Shown piece after piece: positions 33,751 through 41,083 of a stretch of DNA of 64,000 nucleotides. Position numbers and translations under genes: made by a program. The stretch is from Amycolatopsis coloradensis (GTDB lineage Bacteria > Actinomycetota > Actinomycetes > Mycobacteriales > Pseudonocardiaceae): contig NZ_MQUQ01000020.1 in NCBI RefSeq assembly GCF_001953865.1, forward strand, positions 78,098-142,097, given 5' to 3'. Under the pieces are notes generated by a model. That model saw only the letters and a program-made list of their open reading frames with translations, was not told where the DNA came from and made no database searches. How positions within the stretch are numbered: position 1 is the first letter of the stretch; each line of letters starts with the position of its first letter.

Positions 33751-34653
33751 TCAGGCGACGGGGGAGTAGTGCGAAGCGTCGCCTTCGAGGGATTCGCTCG
33801 CCACGCCGTCGATGCCCACCGGGACGTCGCCCGCCACGGTCACCCGGTTCAGGCGCCGGGGCAGGTCGTCGTAGTTGTCGACGGCGTAGTGCTGGGTGAT
33901 GCGGTTGTCGAACAACACCAGCTGGTCCGGCTCCCAGGTCACCCGGACGACGTTCTCCGGCCGCGTCACGTAGGACTGGAGCAGCCGCAGGACGTCCCGC
34001 GACTCGCCCTTGGACAGCCCGATGATCCGCTGCGCGAACCCACCGATGTACAGCCCGCGTTCCCCGGTCACCGGATGCACCCGCACCACGGGGTGGACCG
34101 TGCGGAACTTCCGCGAGACGAACACCTTCCGGCGCTCCTGCTCCGCCTCGTCGAGGGTTTCCGGCGCCTTCGCGTAGTCGTAGTCGTTGGTGTGCTCGGC
34201 GCGCAGCGTGTCCGCGAACGCCCGCAGTGGCTCCGGCAGATCGCGGTAGGCGGCGGCCGAGTTGGCAATCAGCGTTTCGCCACCGTAGGGCGGCACGATC
34301 AGGCTGCGCAGCGTGCTGGCCTTCGGCGGGTTGTGCACGAAGGTGACGTCGGTGTGCCACTGGTTCGCGCGGCCCTGCTCGCTGTCGACCGGCAGGATGG
34401 CGGGCTCGCCGTCGACCGAGGGCACGGTCGGATGCGCTTTCGTCAGCTCGCCGAAGTTCCCGGCGAAGCGCTGTTGGCTCGCGTCGTCGAGGTCGACGTC
34501 ACGGAAGACGAGTGCCTTGTGCTCGTGCAGGGCGTCGGTCAGGAACGCGACGGTCGTGGTGTCGAGGTCCTTGGCCGGGTCGACGCCGATGACCTGGGCG
34601 CCGATCCTGCCGGTGATCTTGCGGACCTCGACCTGGGTGTTGAGGGCGGTCAT
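33751..34653 (-). CDS. TauD/TfdA-family dioxygenase
   Basis: 300 residues. The Fe(II) motif is WHTDVTF (HxD) with a distal His in RITQHYAVDNY; 2-oxoglutarate-binding Arg lies in the following DLPRRLNRVT. The family hydroxylates sulfonates such as taurine to release sulfite. It is the last gene of the transport-oxygenase operon and overlaps the monooxygenase gene by four bases (ATGA). The natural sulfonate is not known. Confidence 0.9.
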   Translation of the reverse strand: MTALNTQVEVRKITGRIGAQVIGVDPAKDLDTTTVAFLTDALHEHKALVFRDVDLDDASQQRFAGNFGELTKAHPTVPSVDGEPAILPVDSEQGRANQWHTDVTFVHNPPKASTLRSLIVPPYGGETLIANSAAAYRDLPEPLRAFADTLRAEHTNDYDYAKAPETLDEAEQERRKVFVSRKFRTVHPVVRVHPVTGERGLYIGGFAQRIIGLSKGESRDVLRLLQSYVTRPENVVRVTWEPDQLVLFDNRITQHYAVDNYDDLPRRLNRVTVAGDVPVGIDGVASESLEGDASHYSPVA

Positions 34654-35984
34654 GCGGCGTGCTCCTTCACTGGGATCCGGTTGACTGGACGGGCGAGGCC
34701 GTAGTGGCCGCGCAAAGTCGTGGCGGTGTACTCGGTGCGGAACAGGCCGCGTCGCCGGAGTTCCGGCACCACGAGGTCGACGAAGTCCTCGAGACCACCG
34801 GGCAGCGTCGGCGGCATGACGTTGAAGCCGTCCGCGGCGCCTTCGGTGAACCAGTGCTCCAGCTGGTCCGCGACCTGCGTGGCGGTGCCGGCGAAAACGC
34901 GGTGCCCGCGCCCGCCCGCGAGCCGTTCGATGAGCTGGCGGATGGTCAGGTTCTCGCGCCTCGCCAGCCCGGTGACCAGCTCGAACCGGCTCTGCGCGCC
35001 TTCGGTGAACGTGCCGACGTCCGGCAGCGGACCGTCGAGCGGATACGGCGTGAGGTCGTGGTCGAGCATGTTCGACAGCTGCCGCACGCCGTACGCGGGT
35101 GTGATGAGGGCGTTGAGTTCGGCCTCGCGTTCCTTCGCCTCGGCCTCGGTGCGGCCGAGGATCGGGCTGATCCCGGGCAGGATCTTGATCTCGTCCGGCG
35201 AACGGCCGTACTTCGCGAGCCTGCCCTTGACGTCGTCGTAGAAAGCCTTGCCCTCGGCGAAAGTCTGCTGCGCGGTGAACACCGCCTCGGCGAAGCGCGC
35301 CGCGTACTCCTTGCCGGTTTCCGAAGAACCCGCCTGGACCAGCAAAGGGTGGCCCTGCACCGGACGCGGGATGTTCAGCGGGCCGCGCACCTGGAAATGC
35401 GGGCCGTCGTGGTCGATCGGGCGGATGCGGCCGGTGTCGGCGTAGACCCCGCTCGCCTTGTCGATCACGGCCGCGTCGTCGTCCCAGCTGTCCCAGAGTT
35501 TCCTTGCCACCTCGACGAATTCGGTGGCGCGCTCGTAACGCAGCGCGTGCGCCGGCCGGGCGTCGAGATTGAAGTTGCGGGCTTCGTCCTCGCCTGCCGA
35601 CGTCACGATGTTCCAGCCCGCGCGCCCGCCGCTGAGATGGTCGAGCGACGCGAACTTCCTGGCCAGGTGGTACGGCTCGTTGTAGGTGGTCGACGCGGTG
35701 GCGATCAGGCCGATGCGCTCGGTGGCGCCCGCCAGTGCCGAAAGCAGCGTCAGCGGCTCGAACAGGGTGTGCGAGTTGTAGCGGACGTTGCCCCACAACG
35801 CGACACCGTCGGCGAGGAACAGCGAATCCAGCTTGCCGCGCTCCGCCGTGCGCGCGATGTCGACATAGTGCTTCAGCGTCGCGGCCCGGTGCGGATCCGT
35901 GCTCGGATGCCGCCAGGCGGCCTCGTGATGGCCGTTCGGCATCACGAAAGCGTTGAGGTGCAACTCTTTCTTCGGCGAGTTCAT
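34650..35984 (-). CDS. FMN-dependent monooxygenase, NtaA/SnaA/DszA family
   Basis: 444 residues. LHLNAFVMPNGHHEAAWRHP, LDSLFLADGVALWGN, ATASTTYNEPYHLARKFASLDHLSGGRAGWNIVTS and HPLLVQAGSSETGKEYAARFAEAVFTAQ are hallmarks of this class, which oxidises sulfones, nitrilotriacetate and similar compounds with reduced flavin from a partner reductase. No reductase gene is near. Four-base overlaps on both sides place it in the sulfonate-type operon, where it probably breaks C-S bonds. Confidence 0.9.
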   Translation of the reverse strand: MNSPKKELHLNAFVMPNGHHEAAWRHPSTDPHRAATLKHYVDIARTAERGKLDSLFLADGVALWGNVRYNSHTLFEPLTLLSALAGATERIGLIATASTTYNEPYHLARKFASLDHLSGGRAGWNIVTSAGEDEARNFNLDARPAHALRYERATEFVEVARKLWDSWDDDAAVIDKASGVYADTGRIRPIDHDGPHFQVRGPLNIPRPVQGHPLLVQAGSSETGKEYAARFAEAVFTAQQTFAEGKAFYDDVKGRLAKYGRSPDEIKILPGISPILGRTEAEAKEREAELNALITPAYGVRQLSNMLDHDLTPYPLDGPLPDVGTFTEGAQSRFELVTGLARRENLTIRQLIERLAGGRGHRVFAGTATQVADQLEHWFTEGAADGFNVMPPTLPGGLEDFVDLVVPELRRRGLFRTEYTATTLRGHYGLARPVNRIPVKEHAA

Positions 35985-36820
35985 GCCTTCTCCTTGACAC
36001 GCCAGGTGGAGAACCGCCGCTCCAGTGCGACGAAGCCCGCGTTGATGGCCAGCCCGAGCACGGACACCGTGATGATCGCGGCGTACATCTGCTGGATCTG
36101 GAAGTTGACCTGGGAGTTGTTGATCAGATAGCCGAGCCCGGCCTTGGCGCCGACCATTTCGGCGGCGATCAGGATGAGGATCGAATACGCCGCCGCCATC
36201 CGGATCCCGGTGAAGATGGTCGGCACCGCAGACGGCAGGATCACCTTCCGGAACAGGCTCGGATTCGACAGTCCGAGTGAGCGCGCGGCCTTGACCAGCA
36301 AGGGATCCACGGTGTTGACCCCGGCGATCGTGTTGAGCAGCACCGGCCAGACGCAGGCGTAGCCGATCAGCGCGATCTTGGACACCTCGCCGATGCCGAG
36401 CAGGAGCGTGAACACCGGCAGCAGTGCGAGCGCGGCGGTGTTGCGGGCCAGTTCCAGCAACGGGTTCAGGAACTCCGCGAGCGGCCGGTACCAGGCGATC
36501 AGCAACCCGAGCGGGACCGAGACGGCGACCGCGATCACGAACCCGGCGGCGGACCGGCCGAGGCTCGCCAGCAGATGGTCGGCGAGCTGGCCGTTGAGGA
36601 TCAGCTCCCAGAGTGCGACGAGATCCTCCGACAGCGGCGGAAGGAAGGTCTTCGTGCCTTCGTCGAGTACGAAGCGGGGAGCGAATTCCCAGACGGCGAG
36701 GAACAGCAGGATCGCGGCGGAACCGCGGAAGCCTTTGCTCAGCCAGTTCGTCTTCTTGCGTCGTTGCCCGGCCGCCTTTGGTCCAGTGTGGACTGTCGGC
36801 GCTTCGAGTGTCGCGGTCAT
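35981..36820 (-). CDS. ABC transporter permease, SsuC/TauC family
   Basis: 279 residues with about six helices and the EAA loop VKAARSLGLSNPSLFRKVILPSAVPTIFTGIRMA, which docks to the ATPase. LNPLLELARNTAALALLPVFTLLLGIG is typical of nitrate/sulfonate/taurine permeases. ATG 36820 overlaps the ATPase stop by one base (TGATG). It works with the adjacent ATPase and lipoprotein to import a sulfonate-like solute. Confidence 0.9.
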   Translation of the reverse strand: MTATLEAPTVHTGPKAAGQRRKKTNWLSKGFRGSAAILLFLAVWEFAPRFVLDEGTKTFLPPLSEDLVALWELILNGQLADHLLASLGRSAAGFVIAVAVSVPLGLLIAWYRPLAEFLNPLLELARNTAALALLPVFTLLLGIGEVSKIALIGYACVWPVLLNTIAGVNTVDPLLVKAARSLGLSNPSLFRKVILPSAVPTIFTGIRMAAAYSILILIAAEMVGAKAGLGYLINNSQVNFQIQQMYAAIITVSVLGLAINAGFVALERRFSTWRVKEKA

Positions 36821-37581
36821 CAAGCGGCCCTCCGGATCTCGTCGTGCAGGAGTTCCCACAACCGGTGCCGGTGCGCCACGAACGCGGGAGCCGAGCGCAG
36901 GTCGTCGTTCGAGCGGTCGCCGAGGTCGATGTCGACGACGTCCTTGAGCCTGCCCGGCCGCGACGTCAGCACCGCGACCCTCTGTCCTAAATAGACGGCT
37001 TCTTCGATGCTGTGGGTGATGAACACGATGGTCTTGCCGGTGCGCGTCCAGATCCGCCGCAGTTCTTCCTGCAGCAGCTCGCGGGTCTGCGAGTCCAAAG
37101 CGGCGAACGGCTCGTCCATCAGCAGGACGTCGGGGTCGTAGGCGAGGCTCCTCGCGATCGCGACGCGTTGCTTCATGCCACCGGAAAGCTGGTGGGGGAG
37201 ATGGTCCTCGAAACCGGAAAGCCCGACCAGGTCGAGGAATTCCCGCGCCCGTTCGGCGCGGCGGCGTTTGTTCAGCGTGCCGCCTTCGAGCCCGAATTCG
37301 ACGTTGGCGCGGGCGGTGCGCCACGGGAACAGCGCGTACTGCTGGAACACCACACCGCGGTCCAGCCCCGGCCCGGTGACGGGCTTCCCGTCGATCAGGA
37401 CCTCGCCGGAGGTGGGGGAGGCGAGGCCGCCGAGCAGGTCGAGCAGCGTCGATTTGCCGGAACCGCTGGGCCCGACGAGGGACAGGAACGTGCCGTCCTC
37501 GATGTCGAGGGAGACGTCGTCGAGCGCGGTCAGGGCGCCGAAGGTCTTGGTGACCGAACGGAGGGCGATCTTGGCGGTCAT
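36820..37581 (-). CDS. ABC transporter ATPase, SsuB/TauB family
   Basis: 253 residues with Walker A GPSGSGKST, Q-loop VFQQYALFPWRTA, signature LSGGMKQRVAIARSLA, Walker B VLLMDEPFAALD and the switch His in VFITHSIEEAVYLGQ. This matches the nitrate/sulfonate/taurine ATPases. Overlap with both neighbours supports one operon. Confidence 0.93.
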   Translation of the reverse strand: MTAKIALRSVTKTFGALTALDDVSLDIEDGTFLSLVGPSGSGKSTLLDLLGGLASPTSGEVLIDGKPVTGPGLDRGVVFQQYALFPWRTARANVEFGLEGGTLNKRRRAERAREFLDLVGLSGFEDHLPHQLSGGMKQRVAIARSLAYDPDVLLMDEPFAALDSQTRELLQEELRRIWTRTGKTIVFITHSIEEAVYLGQRVAVLTSRPGRLKDVVDIDLGDRSNDDLRSAPAFVAHRHRLWELLHDEIRRAA

Positions 37582-38597
37582 ACGCCACCGCCTTCGCGGA
37601 AGGGGTTGAATTCGTTGGTGTAGAGCTTCTTCAGGTCGACCTGGTCGTTCTTGATGAACCCGGACCGCTTGAGCCAGTCCGTCCAGAGCGTGTAGTCGTT
37701 GTCGGAAATCAGCCCGCCCTTGGTGACGCCCGGGCTCTTCCAGTACTTGAGCGTTTCGGTGTTCTCGTTGCGGCCGCGGTCCTGGATGATCTTGGTGAAC
37801 CGGGCGATCACCTCGTCGCGGGACGTGGTGCGCGCCCATTCGATCGCCTTGGCCACCCCGGTGACGAAGGTCTTCGTGGTCTCCGGGTACTTCTTGATGA
37901 AGTCGTTCCGCAGCACGTACGGCCCGCCGTTGTAGGGGCCGAAGGCTTCGACGTCCTTGACGACAGGGCGCAGACCGCCGACGGCGACCGCGCGGTCCTG
38001 GAGCACGCCGTTGAGCGCGGCGACGTCGATCTGGCCGTTGCGCAGGGCCTGTTCGGTGTTGATCGGCGGCAGGACGACCAGTTGGACCTGGTCGATCTCG
38101 GCGTCGGAGAGGCCGTTGCGCTTGAGCCAGGTGTCGAGCGCGGCCTCGAGGTTCGCGCCGACGGTGTTGACGCCGACCTTCTTGCCGATCAGGTCACGCG
38201 GGGTGCGGATCGGGCTGTCTTCCTTGACGTAGAAGCCCAAGAAGGTCTTCTCGTCGGAGCCGTAGTAGTTGACGACGGCCTTGATCGGGGCGCCGGCGTC
38301 GACGAGTTTGACGACCGCGCCGGTGAAGGCGCCGCCGAAATCGGTCTGGTCGGTCGCGGCGGACTGGATGTCCTGCGGCCCGCTGATCGTGTTGCCGACC
38401 CACTTGAGCTTGACCGGGCCGAAGTACCCGAGGGCTTCGGCGAGTTCGGGGAAGGTGACGTTGTTCGCCGATCCCTGGTAACGGAGTTCGAGCTTCTCCG
38501 GCTGTCCGGCGGCGCCCGCCGGGGTCGCGGAGGCGCCGCAGCCCGACAGCGCCAATCCGGCGAGGAGCGCGGCGATCAAGGGCACTGGTTTCTTCAC
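37578..38597 (-). CDS. ABC transporter substrate-binding lipoprotein, sulfonate/nitrate type
   Basis: 339 residues with lipobox LSGC (Cys20) and an SsuA/NMT1-like fold: LRYQGSANNVTFPELAEALGYFG, DFGGAFTGAVVKLVDAGAPIKAV, IRTPRDLIGKKVGVNTVGANLEAAL and VLPPINTEQALRNGQIDVAA. It is the first gene of the operon, which runs to the dioxygenase gene with four-base ATGA overlaps. A 96-bp gap upstream must hold the operon promoter; no clear operator is seen in it. Confidence 0.92.
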   Translation of the reverse strand: MKKPVPLIAALLAGLALSGCGASATPAGAAGQPEKLELRYQGSANNVTFPELAEALGYFGPVKLKWVGNTISGPQDIQSAATDQTDFGGAFTGAVVKLVDAGAPIKAVVNYYGSDEKTFLGFYVKEDSPIRTPRDLIGKKVGVNTVGANLEAALDTWLKRNGLSDAEIDQVQLVVLPPINTEQALRNGQIDVAALNGVLQDRAVAVGGLRPVVKDVEAFGPYNGGPYVLRNDFIKKYPETTKTFVTGVAKAIEWARTTSRDEVIARFTKIIQDRGRNENTETLKYWKSPGVTKGGLISDNDYTLWTDWLKRSGFIKNDQVDLKKLYTNEFNPFREGGGV

Positions 38598-38693
38598 GGT
38601 GGGCTCTTTCGTTCGGGTTCGCGTCGTTGAAGAAGATTCTTCGCGGTCCCCGCGGAAAGCGTCAATTTTGCGATTTTGTGAAGTAACCCCGGC

Positions 38694-39860
38694 TCACGAT
38701 GCGTTGGCGAGCCTCGTGAAAAGCGGATCTTCGTACAGTGCGTTCAGCATGACGGCGCCACCCGCCGTCGCCAGCTCGGTACCCGGAAAGCTCGATGCCA
38801 CAACGTTTTTCGCCGCGTCCTGGCAGATCCAGGACCGTTGGGAGACCTCGTCCCGTATGGTGGAAAGGCAACCGTCGACGTCACGTACACTCTGGTCGAG
38901 AACGATGAGGATCTCCGGATTGAGGACGTCGAAAAGCAAGGCGGCGGCCTGTCCGATTATGCGTGCGCGTTCATGGAAAATCGTGACCGCGCGCTGATTT
39001 CCCGATTTCGCCAAGTGGAGCACATCGGCGAAGTTCGGTTCTTCGACGAGGTGTGCTTCGGCGGCTTTGCGCGCGACCGTGCGCTCGGACACCGTGGCCT
39101 CCAGGCAGCCGGACCGCCCGCAGCGGCAAGGCTCATCACTGTCGTCGACCCGCAGATGCGCGACAGCGCCCGCCGCCGAGCGGGGACCATGATGGACGGT
39201 GCCGCCGGTGGCGAAGGCGGCGTCGACCACGTTGCCGGTGAACAACTGCACGACACTGCTACGCGCCCTCGGTTGCCCCAGAAGACGTTCGGCGTGGATG
39301 AGCGCCCGTGAATGCCCGTCGACCCGGACGTCGAGACCGGTGACCTCCGTGAGCAGATCGCGCAACGGGACCCCGCTCCAGCCGAGCAGACCGTGCTCCA
39401 CCACCGTCCCGGAAGCCTCGTCGACCCACCCGCCGGTCGCCACCCCCAGCCCGAGCGGCGTCCGCTCCGGCGCGTGCCCGATCAAGAGGTCGTCGAGCAA
39501 CTCCGCGATCTGCGCGACCTGCACCGCGGGCTCCGCGCCATGATGCGGTACTTCCTGCTGTGCCAGCACTTTCCCGCGCAGGTCGAGCAACCCGACGGTG
39601 AGATTCTCGACCGCGACATGCGCGCCGCACACCACGAACCGCCCGGTGTCGAGGTCCACCGGCACATGCGGCCTCCCGACCGCGCCTGCCACCTCGGGCA
39701 GCTCGGTGAGGAAACCGCGGTGCATCAGCTCCGCCACATGCCCCGTGACGGCCGCCGCGGACAGCCCGGTGCGGCGCGCGATGGTGCTGCGCGCTATCGC
39801 CCCTTCGTCCAGCACCACGCGGAGCACCGCGCTGGCACTGGCGCTTCGCCTGCCGGTCAC
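38694..39860 (-). CDS. ROK-family transcriptional regulator
   Basis: 388 residues. A winged-helix N-terminus (IARSTIARRTGLSAAAVTGHVAELMHRGFLTE) is followed by a ROK sugar-kinase-like domain with the zinc motif CRCGRSGCLE and GLGVATGGWVDEASG. The phosphate-loop region looks modified, so it is a regulator rather than a kinase. It lies just upstream of the sulfonate-type operon on the same strand, so it may control it, though the effector of ROK regulators is usually a sugar. Confidence 0.88.
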   Translation of the reverse strand: MTGRRSASASAVLRVVLDEGAIARSTIARRTGLSAAAVTGHVAELMHRGFLTELPEVAGAVGRPHVPVDLDTGRFVVCGAHVAVENLTVGLLDLRGKVLAQQEVPHHGAEPAVQVAQIAELLDDLLIGHAPERTPLGLGVATGGWVDEASGTVVEHGLLGWSGVPLRDLLTEVTGLDVRVDGHSRALIHAERLLGQPRARSSVVQLFTGNVVDAAFATGGTVHHGPRSAAGAVAHLRVDDSDEPCRCGRSGCLEATVSERTVARKAAEAHLVEEPNFADVLHLAKSGNQRAVTIFHERARIIGQAAALLFDVLNPEILIVLDQSVRDVDGCLSTIRDEVSQRSWICQDAAKNVVASSFPGTELATAGGAVMLNALYEDPLFTRLANAS

Positions 39861-39920
39861 GGTGCCGATGTTCGCAAGCGGGTGTCGGCGGGCCTAGGGC
39901 TCTCAGCATCCGGGAGCAGG

Positions 39921-40370
39921 TCAGGCGTCCAGGTAGCGGACGAACCGGGCGCTGCGTTCACAGCGGTCTTCGTATCCCCGTGCCCGGTAGAAGGCGTGCG
40001 CGCCGGTCCGGTGGCGGGAACTGGTGACCTCCATGGCGGTGCAGCCCCATCGCAGCGCCTCCGTCTCGGCCGCGGCGACCAGCTCGCGTCCGACCCCCGT
40101 ACCGCGCTGGGTTTCGTTCACCACCAAGGCCACGATCCGTCCGGCGGCGCCTTCCTTCTCGAAAAGCGGGATCACCACCACCGCGACGACGCCGACCACG
40201 GTGCCGTCCGATTCGGCGACGAGCGCGGCACCCTCGGGATGACAGGACCAGCGTTCGAGCCGGCGGCGCACGTCGGCCTCGCTGTTGTCCGGATAGCCCA
40301 GCTCGGCGAGCAGCGCGGTCACGGCGGGAGCGTCGGCGGTGAGCGCGGGACGGATCTTCATGGTCTTCAT
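39921..40370 (-). CDS. GNAT-family N-acetyltransferase
   Basis: 149 residues with the acetyl-CoA loop VNETQRGTGVGRELVAAAE and the later VTSSRHRTGAHAFYRARGYED. IRPALTADAPAVTALLAELGYP is the typical first helix of this family. ATG 40370 starts MKTMKIRP; the second ATG three codons in is an alternative. The acceptor is unknown. Confidence 0.87.
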   Translation of the reverse strand: MKTMKIRPALTADAPAVTALLAELGYPDNSEADVRRRLERWSCHPEGAALVAESDGTVVGVVAVVVIPLFEKEGAAGRIVALVVNETQRGTGVGRELVAAAETEALRWGCTAMEVTSSRHRTGAHAFYRARGYEDRCERSARFVRYLDA

Positions 40371-40402
40371 CCTGCCCGACGGGCCGGTTGCCGAATCGAA
40401 GA

Positions 40403-40426
40403 AGGCCGGACCCGCGGGTCCGGCCT
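40403..40426 (-). terminator. Perfect 24-base palindrome after tRNA-Pro
   Basis: AGGCCGGACCC reads back as GGGTCCGGCCT without mismatch, eight bases past the tRNA-Pro 3' end in its direction of transcription. Confidence 0.75.
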
Positions 40427-40433
40427 CATCGAG

Positions 40434-40507
40434 TCGGGATGACAGGATTTGAACCTGCGACCCTTCGCTCCCAAAGCGAATGCGCTACCAAGCTGCGCCA
40501 CATCCCG
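40434..40507 (-). tRNA. tRNA-Pro (anticodon TGG)
   Basis: The minus strand folds as a full cloverleaf: acceptor CGGGATG/CATCCCG, D arm GCGC...GCGC, anticodon arm TTCGC-TTTGGGA-GCGAA and T arm GCAGG-TTCAAAT-CCTGT, with discriminator A. The anticodon is TGG. No CCA is encoded. It diverges from tRNA-Gly. Confidence 0.95.
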
Positions 40508-40534
40508 TGACTTCCCCGATCTTGCCGGGGGGTG

Positions 40535-40571
40535 TGCACACAGCCTAGCGGGTCACGCTAAGCTGTTTTCG
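40535..40571. promoter_or_regulatory. Candidate bidirectional tRNA promoter
   Basis: AGCCTAGCG (40542-40550) and CGCTAAGCT (40556-40564) form an inverted repeat with one mismatch. It gives -10-like TAAGCT on the plus strand 30 bases before tRNA-Gly and TAGGCT on the minus strand 35 bases before tRNA-Pro. TGCACA at 40535 is a fair -35 for the plus direction. Confidence 0.45.
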
Positions 40572-40593
40572 CACCCGGGTCCTCCGGGGGCAC

Positions 40594-40664
40594 GCGGGTG
40601 TAGCTCAATGGTAGAGCCCTAGTCTTCCAAACTAGCTACGCGGGTTCGATTCCCGTCACCCGCT
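40594..40664 (+). tRNA. tRNA-Gly (anticodon TCC)
   Basis: Acceptor GCGGGTG/CACCCGC, D arm GCTC...GAGC, anticodon arm CTAGT-CTTCCAA-ACTAG and T arm CGGG-TTCGATT-CCCG form a full cloverleaf. The anticodon is TCC, discriminator T, and a CCA follows in the genome at 40665-40667. Confidence 0.95.
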
Positions 40665-40681
40665 CCACCGCTTCGAACGAG

Positions 40682-40712
40682 ACCCGCAGGCACTCTGGCC
40701 TGCGGGTTCTTT
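40682..40712 (+). terminator. Terminator of tRNA-Gly
   Basis: ACCCGCAGG and CCTGCGGGT form a perfect nine-pair stem around an eight-base loop, followed by TCTTTC. It starts 15 bases after the encoded CCA. Confidence 0.75.
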
Positions 40713-40735
40713 CATGTTCGGGATCGAAGTCCGGG

Positions 40736-40790
40736 TGTCTTGAAGGCCACCTTTGAGACGCTCAACGTCTCAAAGGGGGCCTTCAAGACA
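40736..40790. repeat. 25-bp-arm palindrome, tRNA-Gly/kinase gap
   Basis: Arms 40736-40760 and 40766-40790 (ends TGTCTTGAAGG and CCTTCAAGACA) pair with one mismatch around CTCAA. No gene flanks it directly. Confidence 0.8.
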
Positions 40791-40844
40791 GACCTGGCCG
40801 ACGCCGTCGTGGGGCGAGTGGCCGCGGTGCCCGTGAAGGACTTC

Positions 40845-40867
40845 TTGAGGGACCCAGGGTCCCTCAA
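40845..40867. repeat. Short perfect palindrome
   Basis: TTGAGGGACCC and GGGTCCCTCAA are separated by a single A. It is the second of four palindromes in this gap. Confidence 0.7.
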
Positions 40868-40932
40868 AGTTCCCCTCACTCGCCCAGAACAGCACTCTTA
40901 GCCTCAGCACCCTCACGAGCCCCGGCGACGAC

Positions 40933-41032
40933 TACGTGAAGGCCCCCTTCCTGTACCTAGGCGCAAGCAAGGGGACCTTCACGTACCTCGGGCGACCAGG
41001 GTGCCGAACCGCAGCGGGTCTCGTGAGTGGTA
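40933..41032. repeat. Palindrome plus dispersed GGCGACCAGGGTGCC repeat
   Basis: Arms 40933-40949 and 40969-40985 (TACGTGAAGG.../...CCTTCACGTA) pair with one mismatch. The following GGCGACCAGGGTGCCG and CGTGAGTG recur with the same order and spacing at 61419-61495, and in degraded form at 4279. Confidence 0.7.
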
Positions 41033-41063
41033 GCGACGGTTAAAACCGTCCTTACCACTCACG
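41022..41063 (-). terminator. Terminator hairpin of the HAMP kinase gene
   Basis: CGTGAGTGGTA (41022-41032) pairs with TACCACTCACG (41053-41063), and an inner ACGGTT/AACCGT stem lies between. It ends 21 bases beyond the kinase stop. Confidence 0.7.
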
Positions 41064-41083
41064 GGGCGAGACCGCGCGCGGCC

